Positions 48,237 through 56,678 of a stretch of DNA of 64,000 nucleotides are shown here, piece by piece (positions within the stretch are counted from its first letter, which is position 1; every line of letters begins with the position of its first letter). Origin of the DNA: [Actinomadura] parvosata subsp. kistnae. Its GTDB lineage: Bacteria > Actinomycetota > Actinomycetes > Streptosporangiales > Streptosporangiaceae. The stretch is from assembly GCF_900323885.1 (NCBI RefSeq), contig NZ_OOHJ01000009.1, positions 1 through 64,000 on the forward strand. The letters run 5' to 3'. Both the position numbers and the translations under genes were made by a program. The notes beneath the pieces are model-generated. The model made no database searches and was not told the origin of the DNA. It saw only the letters and a list, made by a program, of their open reading frames with translations.

Positions 48237-49283
48237 TCAGCGTCGCCGGGCGGGCCCGGTGCTCTCGCGGACGATCAGCTCCGTGCCCAGCTCCACGCGG
48301 TGCCGGGGCAGCAGCTCGCCCCGCGACAGCTTGAGCAGCATGTCGGTGGCGGCGGCGGCCATCGCGGTGAGCGGCTGGCGCACCGTGGTCAGCGGCGGGT
48401 TCATCCAGCGCACCGCCGGCAGGTCGTCGAAGCCCACCACGCTCAGGTCCTCGGGGATGCGCAGGCCGAGCCGGTGCGCCGCCCGGTAGACGCCCGACGC
48501 CTGGCCGTCGTTGCAGGTGAAGATGGCCGTCGGCGGGGAGGGCAGCCGCAGCAGCCGCTCGGCCTGCGCCAGGCCGCCCTCGATGAGGAAGTCGCCAGGG
48601 CCGATCAGCTCCGGGTCGACGGGGACGCCGGCCATGTCGAGGGCCGTGCGGAACCCGTCGAGCCGGGCCCGGCCGGACAGCGCGCAGTCGGGGCCGGTGA
48701 TGGCGGCGATGCGCCGGTGCCCGAGATCGAGCAGGTGGCGGGTGGCCATCAGCCCGCCGTTCCAGTTGCTCGCACCCACCGAAGGCGCCTGAGGTGCGGG
48801 ATCGCCGCGCGGGTCGAGCAATACGAGCGGGATGCCGCGGGTCGCGAGCTGCTCCCGCTGGGCCTCGGTCAGGCCGGAGAACACCGAGATCACGCCGAGG
48901 GGACGGCGGCTCAGCACGCCCTCGATCCAGCCCCTGCCAGGGGTGTCGCGGTGCTGGAGCTGCGACAGCACCACGGCCAGCCGGTGCTCGCGCGTCACCT
49001 GCTCGACGCCCTTGGCGATCTCGGTCGGATATTCGCCCTCCAGCGCGTGGAAGACCAGCTCCACCAGGGGCGCGAAGGTCGCGCGGCGCCGCTGCGGCCG
49101 GTAGCCGTGCTCGCGGATGAGCCGCTCGATCAGGGCCCGCGTCTCCGGCCCGACCTCCGCGCGGCCGTTGACGACCTTCGACACGGTGGCGGTGGAGACC
49201 TGGGCCAGCTCCGCGAGCTGGGCGATGGTCAGCGGCTGGGACGGGGTGGCGCCGTCGTCGGTCGGGCCTTCGGCCGTGCTCAT
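48237..49283 (-). CDS. LacI-family regulator, paralogue of the 41410 gene
   Basis: A 348-residue repressor with helix-turn-helix PLTIAQLAELAQVSTATVSK and effector-domain segments parallel to the 41410 protein over their whole length (NWNGGLMATRHLLDLGHRRI, ARLDGFRTALDMAGVPVDPE, VVGFDDLPAVRWMNPPLTTV). It is divergent from the ABC importer operon starting at 49502. The 218-bp gap between them holds a promoter and a GAAAGTTTC palindrome, so this protein is the likely repressor of that importer. The paralogy with 41410 points to duplication of the regulator with separate importers. Confidence 0.92.
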   Translation of the reverse strand: MSTAEGPTDDGATPSQPLTIAQLAELAQVSTATVSKVVNGRAEVGPETRALIERLIREHGYRPQRRRATFAPLVELVFHALEGEYPTEIAKGVEQVTREHRLAVVLSQLQHRDTPGRGWIEGVLSRRPLGVISVFSGLTEAQREQLATRGIPLVLLDPRGDPAPQAPSVGASNWNGGLMATRHLLDLGHRRIAAITGPDCALSGRARLDGFRTALDMAGVPVDPELIGPGDFLIEGGLAQAERLLRLPSPPTAIFTCNDGQASGVYRAAHRLGLRIPEDLSVVGFDDLPAVRWMNPPLTTVRQPLTAMAAAATDMLLKLSRGELLPRHRVELGTELIVRESTGPARRR

Positions 49284-49351
49284 GGCGGAAGTCTAACCAG
49301 CAGCTTTCGGCATTTCGCCGCTCACGTTTCGGGATTCTTGCGAACGGGTTC

Positions 49352-49381
49352 TTGACGGATTTCCGAACCCGCACGTAAGGT
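49352..49381 (+). promoter_or_regulatory. Sigma-70-type promoter of the 49502 importer operon
   Basis: TTGACG (49352-49357) and TAAGGT (49376-49381) are spaced by 18 bp. The upstream GAACGGGTTC (49342-49351) is a near-palindrome touching the -35 box. The string CTTGACGGAT is shared with the promoter of the lectin-enzyme run at 28878. Confidence 0.6.
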
Positions 49382-49406
49382 CGCGCCTTAACGATCGTGA
49401 GCTAAT

Positions 49407-49419
49407 CCGAAAGTTTCAG
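49407..49419. promoter_or_regulatory. GAAAGTTTC palindrome downstream of the promoter, operator candidate
   Basis: CCGAAAGTTTCAG contains the palindrome GAAA-G-TTTC, about 26 bp past the -10 box, a position where a LacI-type protein would block transcription. TTTCG half-sites also occur at 49307-49332. Confidence 0.5.
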
Positions 49420-49501
49420 AGCTGCGAATGCCTTCACGCAGCAGCGACCCCCCAGCACGAACCCCCGGCCATGGGCCGCATGGCTCAGGAAGAGACCACC
49501 C

Positions 49502-50776
49502 GTGAAGCTCCGTACCACCGCACCCATCGTGCTCGCCGCAGCGCTCGTCCTGACCACCGCCGCCTGCGGAGGCGGCGGCGGATCCGGTCAGCCCGCGGGC
49601 GACGGCAAGTCGTTCGAGTTCTGGTCGTTCACCGGCATCAACCAGAAGCGGACCGTCGAGGACTACAAGAAGATCAACCCGAACGTCCAGGTGAAGCTCA
49701 CCGAAGTGGGCACCTCGACCGAGACCGCGCAGTCGCTGACCACGGCACTGGCCGGCGGCAAGGTGCCCGACCTGGTGCTCATCCAGGGCGACAACCTGCC
49801 GCAGTTCGTCCAGCAGCCGCAGAACTTCCAGGACCTGCGGCAGTACGGCGCCGACAAGATCAAGGGCGACTACCTCGACTGGGTGATGAGCCAGGCCACG
49901 GCCAAGACGGGCGAGATCATCGGCATCCCCACCGACGTCGGCGGCCTGGCGGTGGCCTACCGGACCGACCTGTTCAAGAAGGCCGGGCTGCCCACCGACC
50001 GCGACGAGGTGAGCAAGCTCTGGCCCACCTGGGACGCCTTCATCGAGACCGGCAAGAAGTACACCGCCGCCACCGGCAAGGCGTTCGTCGACAACGCCGG
50101 CACCAGCGTCTTCTACCAGGCCGTCAACCAGGGCCCGCAGAAGTACCACGACCCGTCCGGCAACGTCGTCTACTCCACGAGCCCGCAGGTCAAGAGCGCG
50201 TTCGACTACGCGCTCAAGGCGATCCAGGCCGGCATCACCGCCAAGCAGAGCTCCTTCGAGGAGAACTGGATCGCGGGCATGAGCAAGGGCGACTACGCCG
50301 TCGTCTCCGCGCCGTCGTGGATGCTCAACCAGATCCGCGACTACGCCCCCGGCCTCAAGGGCAAGTGGGACATCGCCACGATCCCCGGCGGCGCCGGCAA
50401 CTGGGGCGGCAGCTACCTGGCCATCCCCAAGGGCGCGGCCAACCCGAAGGCGGCCTGGGACTACATCTCCACCATGCAGTCGCCGCAGAACCAGCTCGCC
50501 CACTTCCTCGACGTCGGCTCACTGCCCACCACGCCGTCCGTGTACAAGGACCCGAAGCTCCTCGCCGAGAAGGACGAGTTCTTCTCCGACGCGCCCATCG
50601 GGAAGATCTACACCGACTCGGTGCTCGGGCTCAAGCCGTTCCTCATCGGCCCGGAGAGTGCGGCCATCGGCCAGGAGTTCCTGAACGCCATCACCAACGT
50701 CGAGCAGGGCAAGGGCGACCCCGCCAAGGCCTGGGACACCGCGCTGGCCAACATCAAGACCGCGATCGGCAAGTAA
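49502..50776 (+). CDS. Sugar ABC importer, solute-binding lipoprotein (family 1)
   Basis: A 424-residue lipoprotein with lipobox LTTAAC (Cys22) followed by a glycine linker. The mature part opens with FEFWSFTGINQKRTVEDYKK, has PDLVLIQGDNLPQFVQQPQN and closes with WDTALANIKTAIGK. This is the MalE/UgpB-like class for oligosaccharides or glycosides. A GTG start follows an AGGAAGAG ribosome-binding site. Two permease genes follow; no ATPase gene is present, so a shared ATPase is expected. Probably controlled by the divergent LacI protein. Confidence 0.9.
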   Translation: MKLRTTAPIVLAAALVLTTAACGGGGGSGQPAGDGKSFEFWSFTGINQKRTVEDYKKINPNVQVKLTEVGTSTETAQSLTTALAGGKVPDLVLIQGDNLPQFVQQPQNFQDLRQYGADKIKGDYLDWVMSQATAKTGEIIGIPTDVGGLAVAYRTDLFKKAGLPTDRDEVSKLWPTWDAFIETGKKYTAATGKAFVDNAGTSVFYQAVNQGPQKYHDPSGNVVYSTSPQVKSAFDYALKAIQAGITAKQSSFEENWIAGMSKGDYAVVSAPSWMLNQIRDYAPGLKGKWDIATIPGGAGNWGGSYLAIPKGAANPKAAWDYISTMQSPQNQLAHFLDVGSLPTTPSVYKDPKLLAEKDEFFSDAPIGKIYTDSVLGLKPFLIGPESAAIGQEFLNAITNVEQGKGDPAKAWDTALANIKTAIGK

Positions 50777-50809
50777 CGTGACCACGACGCTCAGCCCGTC
50801 CCGGGGGTC

Positions 50810-51727
50810 ATGCCCGAAGCCGAGGCGCGGGTGCGGCAGAGCCTGGCCGAGCGGGTGGCCCCGTACGCCTACATCGCCCCGTTCTTCCTGCTCTTCGCCG
50901 TCTTCGGGCTCGTCCCGCTGCTGTTCACCTTCTACGTCGCGCTGTTCGACTGGAACCCGATCGGCGAGCACGTCTTCATCGGCTTCGACAACTTCACCCG
51001 GCTGTTCGGCGACACCCGCTTCTGGGACGCGGCCTGGAACACGATCAGCATCTGGCTGCTGTCGACCGTGCCGCAACTGCTCATCGCGCTGGTGCTGGCA
51101 CACCTGCTCAACCACGCCCGGCTCCGGCTGGCGGTCTTCTTCCGCATGTCGATGCTGGTGCCGTACATCACCTCGGTGGCGGCCACCACCGTCGTCTTCG
51201 CCCAGATGTTCGACCGCGACTACGGCCTGCTCAACTGGCTGCTCGGCTTGTTCGGCGTGGGGCCGATCGACTTCCTGCAGTCGGGGTGGGGGAGCCACAC
51301 CATGATCGCCGTGATGGTGACCTGGCGCTGGTTCGGCTACACCACCCTGCTCTACCTCGCCTCGCTGCAGGCCGTGCCCCGCACGATCTACGAAGCCGCG
51401 TCCGTGGACGGCGCCGGGGCCTGGAAGCAGTTCCGGCACATCTCCGTCCCGTCGCTGCGCCCCGTCATCGTGTTCACCATCGTCACCTCCACCATCGGCG
51501 GCCTGCAGATCTTCACCGAGCCGCTGCTCGTCTCGAACACCTCGCCGCTCACCTGCGGGCCGGCGCGGCACTGCCAGACGCTCACGCTCTTCCTGTACGA
51601 GCAGGGCTTCGGCCAGTTCCAGTTCGGCTACGGCTCCGCCATCGGCGTGGCCCTGTTCGTGCTGATCATCGCCGTCGCGACGCTCAACTACGTCCTGTCC
51701 ACCCGAATCCGCCCGGAGCGAGGATGA
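50810..51727 (+). CDS. Sugar ABC importer permease (MalF-type), start probably at 50778 with a lost base
   Basis: A 305-residue membrane protein with six hydrophobic helices and the EAA loop TIYEAASVDGAGAWKQFRHI. The ATG at 50810 has no ribosome-binding site. A GTG at 50778, one base after the binding-protein stop, is a more natural start but is in another frame. One extra C in CCCGGGGG (50800-50807) would join them as VTTTLSPSPGVMPEAEARVR. The C-terminus ends LSTRIRPERG and overlaps the next start by four bases. Confidence 0.88.
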   Translation: MPEAEARVRQSLAERVAPYAYIAPFFLLFAVFGLVPLLFTFYVALFDWNPIGEHVFIGFDNFTRLFGDTRFWDAAWNTISIWLLSTVPQLLIALVLAHLLNHARLRLAVFFRMSMLVPYITSVAATTVVFAQMFDRDYGLLNWLLGLFGVGPIDFLQSGWGSHTMIAVMVTWRWFGYTTLLYLASLQAVPRTIYEAASVDGAGAWKQFRHISVPSLRPVIVFTIVTSTIGGLQIFTEPLLVSNTSPLTCGPARHCQTLTLFLYEQGFGQFQFGYGSAIGVALFVLIIAVATLNYVLSTRIRPERG

Positions 51728-52551
51728 AGAAGGCCGACCGGGTCCGCTGGTGGACCTACCTGCTGCTCGGGGTGGCCACGCTCGCCTGCGTGTTCCCGCT
51801 CTACTGGATGTTCGTGGTCGCCACCACGGACACGGCCACCGCGACGAAACTGCCGCCCGAGATCCTGCCCGGCGGGAACTTCTTCCACCTGGCCGGGCTC
51901 GTCTTCACGACCGTGCCGTTCGTCCGCTCCATCATCAACAGCCTCGTCGTGGCCGGCTCGATCGGCATCGGCCACGCCCTGCTGTGCTCGCTGGCCGGGT
52001 TCGCCTTCGCCAAGCTGCGCTTCCCCGGCCGCAACGCGCTGTTCCTCGTCGTCGTGCTCACCATGACCGTGCCGACCCAGCTCGCCGTCATCCCCCAGTA
52101 CATGATCATCTCATCGCTGGGGTGGGTGGACACCCTCCAGGCGCTCATCGTGCCCGGCCTGGCCAGCGCGTTCGGCATCTTCTGGATGCGCCAGCACCTG
52201 GCCACCACCATCAGCGACGAGATCCTCCAGGCCGCCCGCATCGACGGGGCCGGCACCTGGCAGATCTTCTGGCGGATCGCGTTCCCGCTGGTGCGGCCGG
52301 CCGCGTTCGTGCTCGGCCTGCTCGGGTTCGTCACCGCCTGGAATGACTTCCTGTGGCCGTTCATCGTGCTCAAGTCACCCGAGATGTACACCGCGCAGAT
52401 CGCCATCAAGGCGCTGCAGAACAGCTACTCGATCGACCTCGGCCTGGCCATGTCCGGCTCGTTCCTGGCCACGCTGCCGCTGATCGTGCTGTTCGTGTTC
52501 GTCGGCAGGCGCATGGTCGCGGGGATCATGGACGGCGCCTTCAAGGGCTGA
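51724..52551 (+). CDS. Sugar ABC importer permease (MalG-type)
   Basis: A 275-residue membrane protein with six hydrophobic helices. It shows the typical opening (WWTYLLLGVATLACVFPLYW), the EAA loop EILQAARIDGAGTWQIFWRI and the C-terminal FVGRRMVAGIMDGAFKG. The ATG overlaps the upstream stop (ATGA), indicating coupled translation with the MalF-type gene. It completes the importer operon; 46 bp separate it from the sulfotransferase gene, which may be read through. Confidence 0.92.
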   Translation: MKKADRVRWWTYLLLGVATLACVFPLYWMFVVATTDTATATKLPPEILPGGNFFHLAGLVFTTVPFVRSIINSLVVAGSIGIGHALLCSLAGFAFAKLRFPGRNALFLVVVLTMTVPTQLAVIPQYMIISSLGWVDTLQALIVPGLASAFGIFWMRQHLATTISDEILQAARIDGAGTWQIFWRIAFPLVRPAAFVLGLLGFVTAWNDFLWPFIVLKSPEMYTAQIAIKALQNSYSIDLGLAMSGSFLATLPLIVLFVFVGRRMVAGIMDGAFKG

Positions 52552-52597
52552 CAAACCGTTTGCGTCACGGCCGGCCGCCCGCCCAGGATGGTCGCCC

Positions 52598-53557
52598 GTG
52601 ACGCACCCACCTCCGATCTTCGTCGCCGGCACCGGCCGGTCGGGCACCTCGCAGCTCGCCGACATCCTCGGCCAGCACCCGCACATCCACCGGATCCCGA
52701 TCGAGACCAGGTTCATCGTCGACCCCGGCGGGTTCAGGGACCTGGCGGACGCGCTCACCCTGCGCTACGACCCGTACGTCGGCGACGACGCCCTGCGCCG
52801 GCTGGGCGAGCTGCTCACGGAGCGGCTGCCCGGCCGGCTCGACGTCGACCGCGGTCACACCGTTCCCGGCGCCATCGGCGAGCGGCACTACTGGGACGCG
52901 GTGGGACGGCTGTGGCACGAGCTCGTCGCGCACACCTTCGACGAGCTCGTGCCCACGCCGGGAGCCCGCCACGCCGGCTGGCCCGCCGGGCCGTTCGAGC
53001 GGCAGACCCGCCGGCGGGCCGTCCCCCGGCACTTCCGCGACCGCGGCGAGCTGCTCCGCCTGCTCCGCGGCGCCGTCGACACCATGTTCGGCGGGGCCGC
53101 CGCCGACGCCAGCAAGCCCGCCTGGTGCGAGAAGACCCCGTTCAACCTGCTGTGCATGGACTTCCTGTGGGAGCTCGTCCCCGAGGCGACCATCGTGCAC
53201 ATCAAGCGCCACCCGGTCGCGGTGGTCGCCTCGCACGTCGACCAGCCCTGGGCGCCGTCCACCGTCGAGGGCGCGCTCGCCTGGCTGACGCCGATCTACG
53301 ACCGGTGGCTCGCCTGGAAGGTCACCGCCGGCCTCGGCGCCCGGCGCTACGTGGAGGTCAGCGCCGAGGACCTCGCCGCCGACTGGCCGGCCCGGCGCAA
53401 GGCCCTGTTCGAGAGCGTCGGCGTCGAGGACTACGAAACTCCCTCGGCGTTCCGGACGCGGGAGCTCGACCACCGCGACGGCCAGTTCGACCCCGCCACC
53501 CGCGCGATGGTGGAGCGGGCGCTCGCGACCGCCATCCCCGGCATGGGATACGCGTAG
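52598..53557 (+). CDS. Sulfotransferase-family protein
   Basis: A 319-residue protein. The 5'-phosphosulfate-binding loop is at residues 8-19 (FVAGTGRSGTSQ), and the 3'-phosphate region appears as IVHIKRHPVAVVASHVDQPW. These two features define PAPS-dependent sulfotransferases, which move sulfate to a hydroxyl or amine of a small molecule or glycan. A GTG start is preceded by an AGGATGG sequence. Its position just after a sugar importer operon could mean it modifies a sugar or envelope glycan, but it may also be independent. The acceptor is unknown. Confidence 0.82.
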   Translation: MTHPPPIFVAGTGRSGTSQLADILGQHPHIHRIPIETRFIVDPGGFRDLADALTLRYDPYVGDDALRRLGELLTERLPGRLDVDRGHTVPGAIGERHYWDAVGRLWHELVAHTFDELVPTPGARHAGWPAGPFERQTRRRAVPRHFRDRGELLRLLRGAVDTMFGGAAADASKPAWCEKTPFNLLCMDFLWELVPEATIVHIKRHPVAVVASHVDQPWAPSTVEGALAWLTPIYDRWLAWKVTAGLGARRYVEVSAEDLAADWPARRKALFESVGVEDYETPSAFRTRELDHRDGQFDPATRAMVERALATAIPGMGYA

Positions 53558-53570
53558 CGGCCGCGTCCGC

Positions 53571-54398
53571 TCAGCCGGCCGTTCGCGTCAGGGACGCCAG
53601 GAGCGCCAGCTTCTCGGCGCTGTCGGTGCCGGGGTCCGGATGCAGGACGACGAGCGTCTGCCCCGGCGCTCCGGCGACGCCCAGCCGCTCCCGGTTGAGC
53701 CGCAGGCGGCCGACCTGGGGATGGTCGAGGTGCTTGGGCGTGCCCTCGCACGTGTTCACGTCGTGACGGGCCCAGAGCCTGCTGAACAGCGGGCTGGCCA
53801 GGCACAGCTCGCCGACCAGCTCGATGAACCGGGGATCGTCCGTGTCCGTGCCGACCGCCATGCGGAAACCGGCGACCATGCCCTGCGCGGCGTCCTCCCA
53901 GCCGGGGAGCAGCGCCTGCTCGGCCGGATCGAGGAACACGTCCCGCAGCCGGTTGTGCCCCGCCGACAGGCGCGGTGACAGCGCGGTGGCCGCCGCGTTC
54001 GCGGCCAGGACGTCCAGGTAGCGGCCCTCCACGTACGCCGGCAGCGGCAGCGTGCCGACGAGCTGGGCGACACCCGGCGGGACCGTCTCCTTGCGGGGCC
54101 GCCGCCGTCGCCGCCGGGGCCGCTCCGCGCCGAGGCGCAGCAGGTAGGCGGTCGCGTCGTCGTCGAGCAGCAGCACGCGGGCGAGGGATTCGAGGACCTG
54201 CGCGGAGGGGTTGCGGTCGCGGCCCTGCTCCAGGCGCAGGTAGTAGTCGGCGCTGATGCCGGCGAGCATCGCGACCTCCTCCCGGCGCAGGCCAGGCACC
54301 CGCCGCACGCCCGCGGAGGGGATGCCCGCCCGCTCGGGAGTGACGAGCTCCCGGCGGGCGCGTACGTAGTCGCCGAGCAGGTTCGTTTCGTCGCCCAT
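53571..54398 (-). CDS. XRE-family regulator with MmyB-like ligand domain
   Basis: A 275-residue regulator. The N-terminal helix-turn-helix (about 8-75) reads VPGLRREEVAMLAGISADYY and LRLEQGRDRNPSAQVLESLA, the standard opening of MmyB-type proteins. The C-terminal part (about 105-270) is the MmyB-like ligand domain (YLDVLAANAAATALSPRLSA, DDPRFIELVGELCLASPLFS, WARHDVNTCEGTPKHLDHPQ). The start at 54398 (GDETNLLGDYVRARR) is typical for the family. It is divergent from the alpha/beta hydrolase at 54532, the usual genomic pairing of such regulators with their target enzyme. Confidence 0.9.
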   Translation of the reverse strand: MGDETNLLGDYVRARRELVTPERAGIPSAGVRRVPGLRREEVAMLAGISADYYLRLEQGRDRNPSAQVLESLARVLLLDDDATAYLLRLGAERPRRRRRRPRKETVPPGVAQLVGTLPLPAYVEGRYLDVLAANAAATALSPRLSAGHNRLRDVFLDPAEQALLPGWEDAAQGMVAGFRMAVGTDTDDPRFIELVGELCLASPLFSRLWARHDVNTCEGTPKHLDHPQVGRLRLNRERLGVAGAPGQTLVVLHPDPGTDSAEKLALLASLTRTAG

Positions 54399-54531
54399 GC
54401 CCCCACGGTAGTGCGCCCGCCGTCGTGCCTGCCTGGTCCTGTCACCCCCAGGATCGCGGGGGCTCTGGCTGCGTCGTCGTGCGAGCGGAAGCCTCGTCTC
54501 GAACATCGACGACACGGCAAGGAGCCACACC

Positions 54532-55257
54532 ATGTCGACATATTTGCTGGTACACGGGGCCTGGCACAGCGGGCAGTGCTGGGAGCGGGTCGTCCCGCTG
54601 CTGGCCGCGGCCGGGCACCGGGTGCTCGCCCCGTCGCTCACCGGCTACGGCGACAAGGCCCACCTGCTCGGCCCCGAGGTCGGGCTGGACACCCACGTGG
54701 ACGACCTCGTCACCCTCATCACCGAGCACGACCTCACCGACGTCATCCTCGTGGGCCACAGCTACGCCGGGCTGGTCATCTCCTCGGCCGCCAACCACCT
54801 GCCCGACCGGATCGCCCACCTCGTCTACCTCGACGCGATGGTGCCGCAGGACGGCGAGAGCGCCCTGGACGTGCAACCGGTGACCCGGGCCCTCATCGAC
54901 CGCGCCGCCCGGACGGAAACCCCCTGGCGGATCCCGCCGATGCCCGAGCTGCCGCCCCCGCTGGGCCTGTTCGGGGTCACCGACCCGGACGACGTGGCCT
55001 GGCTGCGCTCCCTGCTGTCGGACCAGCCGGTGCTCTGCCTCCAGCAGCCGGTCCGCCTCGACAACCCGGCCGTACGCGGGATCCCGCGCACGCACATCCA
55101 CTGCGTCGGCGCCACCCCCGAAGGCATCGAACGGCGGCCCGTCCCCCCGATCCAGCCGAACGGCAGCCCGGCGCAGGTGTGGGAGCTGCCGACCGGCCAC
55201 GACTGCATGATCACCATGCCGGCCGAGCTGACCGACCTGCTCCTCAAACTCGCCTGA
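54532..55257 (+). CDS. Alpha/beta hydrolase
   Basis: A 241-residue cytosolic hydrolase of the EstC/AB-hydrolase-6 type. The oxyanion segment is LVHGAWHSGQCWERVVPLLA. The nucleophile elbow is VGHSYAGLV (Ser77), and the C-terminal histidine is in TGHDCMITMPAEL. Close homologues are commonly found next to MmyB-type regulators. AAGGAG lies about ten bases before the ATG. Its likely role is detoxifying or processing a small ester; no substrate can be named. Confidence 0.88.
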   Translation: MSTYLLVHGAWHSGQCWERVVPLLAAAGHRVLAPSLTGYGDKAHLLGPEVGLDTHVDDLVTLITEHDLTDVILVGHSYAGLVISSAANHLPDRIAHLVYLDAMVPQDGESALDVQPVTRALIDRAARTETPWRIPPMPELPPPLGLFGVTDPDDVAWLRSLLSDQPVLCLQQPVRLDNPAVRGIPRTHIHCVGATPEGIERRPVPPIQPNGSPAQVWELPTGHDCMITMPAELTDLLLKLA

Positions 55258-55258
55258 T

Positions 55259-55278
55259 CCCCGGCCCGGGCGCCGGGG
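55259..55278 (+). terminator. GC hairpin after the hydrolase gene
   Basis: CCCCGGC-N6-GCCGGGG starts two bases after the stop at 55257. There is no T-run. It may end the hydrolase transcript ahead of the MBL-fold gene. Confidence 0.4.
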
Positions 55279-55351
55279 CCGGCTTCCGGGCGGCCCGGCC
55301 GGGCGCGGTCCGGTTTCAGGCGGCGTGCGGCAGGGCTGGCATCCTGTACGG

Positions 55352-56116
55352 ATGATGCGACACGTGACCGTGCTCGGCAGTTGCGGCGCCTACCCCGAGC
55401 CGGGCCGCGCCTGCAGCGGTTTCGCCGTGGACTGGGACGGCTACCGCCTCCTCCTCGACCTGGGCTACGCCGCGCTGCCACGGCTGCTCGCGCACTGGCC
55501 GGACGGCGGCGTGGACGCCGTCGTCGTCACCCACGAGCACCCGGATCACTGCGTCGACCTGCACGGCCTGTTCCGGATGCGCCTCTACGGCGACCCCGGC
55601 GGCCCCAGGCTGCCGTTGTACTGCCCGCCGGGCGTGCTCGACCGGCTCGCCGGCCTGGAACCGGACGTCGACCTCCACGCCGTCTTCGACCCGCACCCCC
55701 TGCCCGGCCACCACCAGGTGGGGCCGTTCGCGCTCACCGGATCGCCGCTGCCCCACTACGTCCCCAACGCCGGCATCCGCCTGGAGGCCGATGGCGTCGC
55801 CATCGCCTACACCGGCGACACCGGCCCCACCCCGGCGCTCGCCGACCTCGGACGCGACGCCGACCTGTTCATCGTCGAGGCCACCGACCGTGACGGCGAG
55901 ACCGCCCGCCCCACCCGCAACCTGCTCACCTCCGCGGAGGCCGGCGAGTGGGCCCGCCGCGCGGGCGCCCGCCGGCTGATGCTCACCCACTTCTGGCCGG
56001 GCAACGACCGGGCCGCCGCCGTGGCCGCCGCCCGCAAGGAATTCGGCGGCGAGGTGCTGGCGGCAGAGGAAGGGCTGACGATCACCCTCCCGAACGGGAC
56101 GAAGCCGACGACCTGA
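55352..56116 (+). CDS. MBL-fold metal-dependent hydrolase
   Basis: A 254-residue enzyme of the RNase Z/phosphodiesterase-like branch. The zinc motif is VVVTHEHPDHCVDLHGLFRM (HxHxDH), with further ligands in LPHYVPNAGI and AYTGDTGPTPAL, and the final histidine in LMLTHFWPG. It has no signal peptide, so it is cytosolic. The start at 55352 (MMRHVTVLGSC) is preferred over one nine codons earlier because VTVLGSCGAYP is the usual first strand of the family. The substrate is unknown, although cyclic nucleotide or phosphate-ester hydrolysis is typical of the group. Confidence 0.87.
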   Translation: MMRHVTVLGSCGAYPEPGRACSGFAVDWDGYRLLLDLGYAALPRLLAHWPDGGVDAVVVTHEHPDHCVDLHGLFRMRLYGDPGGPRLPLYCPPGVLDRLAGLEPDVDLHAVFDPHPLPGHHQVGPFALTGSPLPHYVPNAGIRLEADGVAIAYTGDTGPTPALADLGRDADLFIVEATDRDGETARPTRNLLTSAEAGEWARRAGARRLMLTHFWPGNDRAAAVAAARKEFGGEVLAAEEGLTITLPNGTKPTT

Positions 56117-56238
56117 CCGCTCGCCCCCTCGATCGATGCCGCCTGCGGCCATGGCCATCCCAAGACCGCTACTTTCCGTTACGATCACGCTACCCAAAGA
56201 AGCCGGCGCTGGCAGGTGCCCAAAAGCAGGGAGCGCGG

Positions 56239-56631
56239 ATGAAGCACAGGTTCGGCACGGCCCTCGGCGTCACGGCGGCCGCGATCTGCGGGCTGCTCGC
56301 GGCAGGATCGCCGGCCGACGCGTAGGCGCGGGCGCCCCGCCTCCTGTTCGTGTACGAGCACGACGACTACGAGGGCCGCTCGGCACAGCTCTCCGGCGAC
56401 GACCGCAACTTCATCGACAACTACTGGACCCGCACGGGGGCGAGCATCAACGACAACATCAGCTCGTTCAAGAACCAGGGCGACCAGCGCGCGGTGCTGT
56501 ACTCCGACGCGAACTACACCGGCGCCGCCTACTCCGCGCTCGCCCACTCCAACGACAGCGACCTGACCCACAACAGCCACAACCCCTCCAACTTCGACAA
56601 CGTGGCCAGCTCGGTCCGCTTCGTGATCTGA
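56239..56631 (+). pseudogene. Secreted beta/gamma-crystallin (I36-like) protein with in-frame TAG after the signal peptide
   Basis: Codons from 56239 give a Sec signal peptide (KHRFGTALGVTAAAICGLLA, then SPADA) and then an in-frame TAG at 56323-56325. The same frame goes on with ARAPRLLFVYEHDDYEGRSA and a crystallin-type or peptidase-inhibitor-I36-type domain (NYWTRTGASINDNISSFKNQ, VASSVRFVI) to 56631. A single base change at the TAG would restore a normal secreted protein of about 130 residues. No good second start lies right after the stop (first ATG-like codon is a GTG at 56350, VYEHDD), and that form would lack a signal. Nonsense mutation, sequence error or readthrough are all possible. 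Confidence 0.75.
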
Positions 56632-56678
56632 CGGACCTGAAGGGCGGCGGGGCACGAGGAACGACGAGGAGCGCGACC

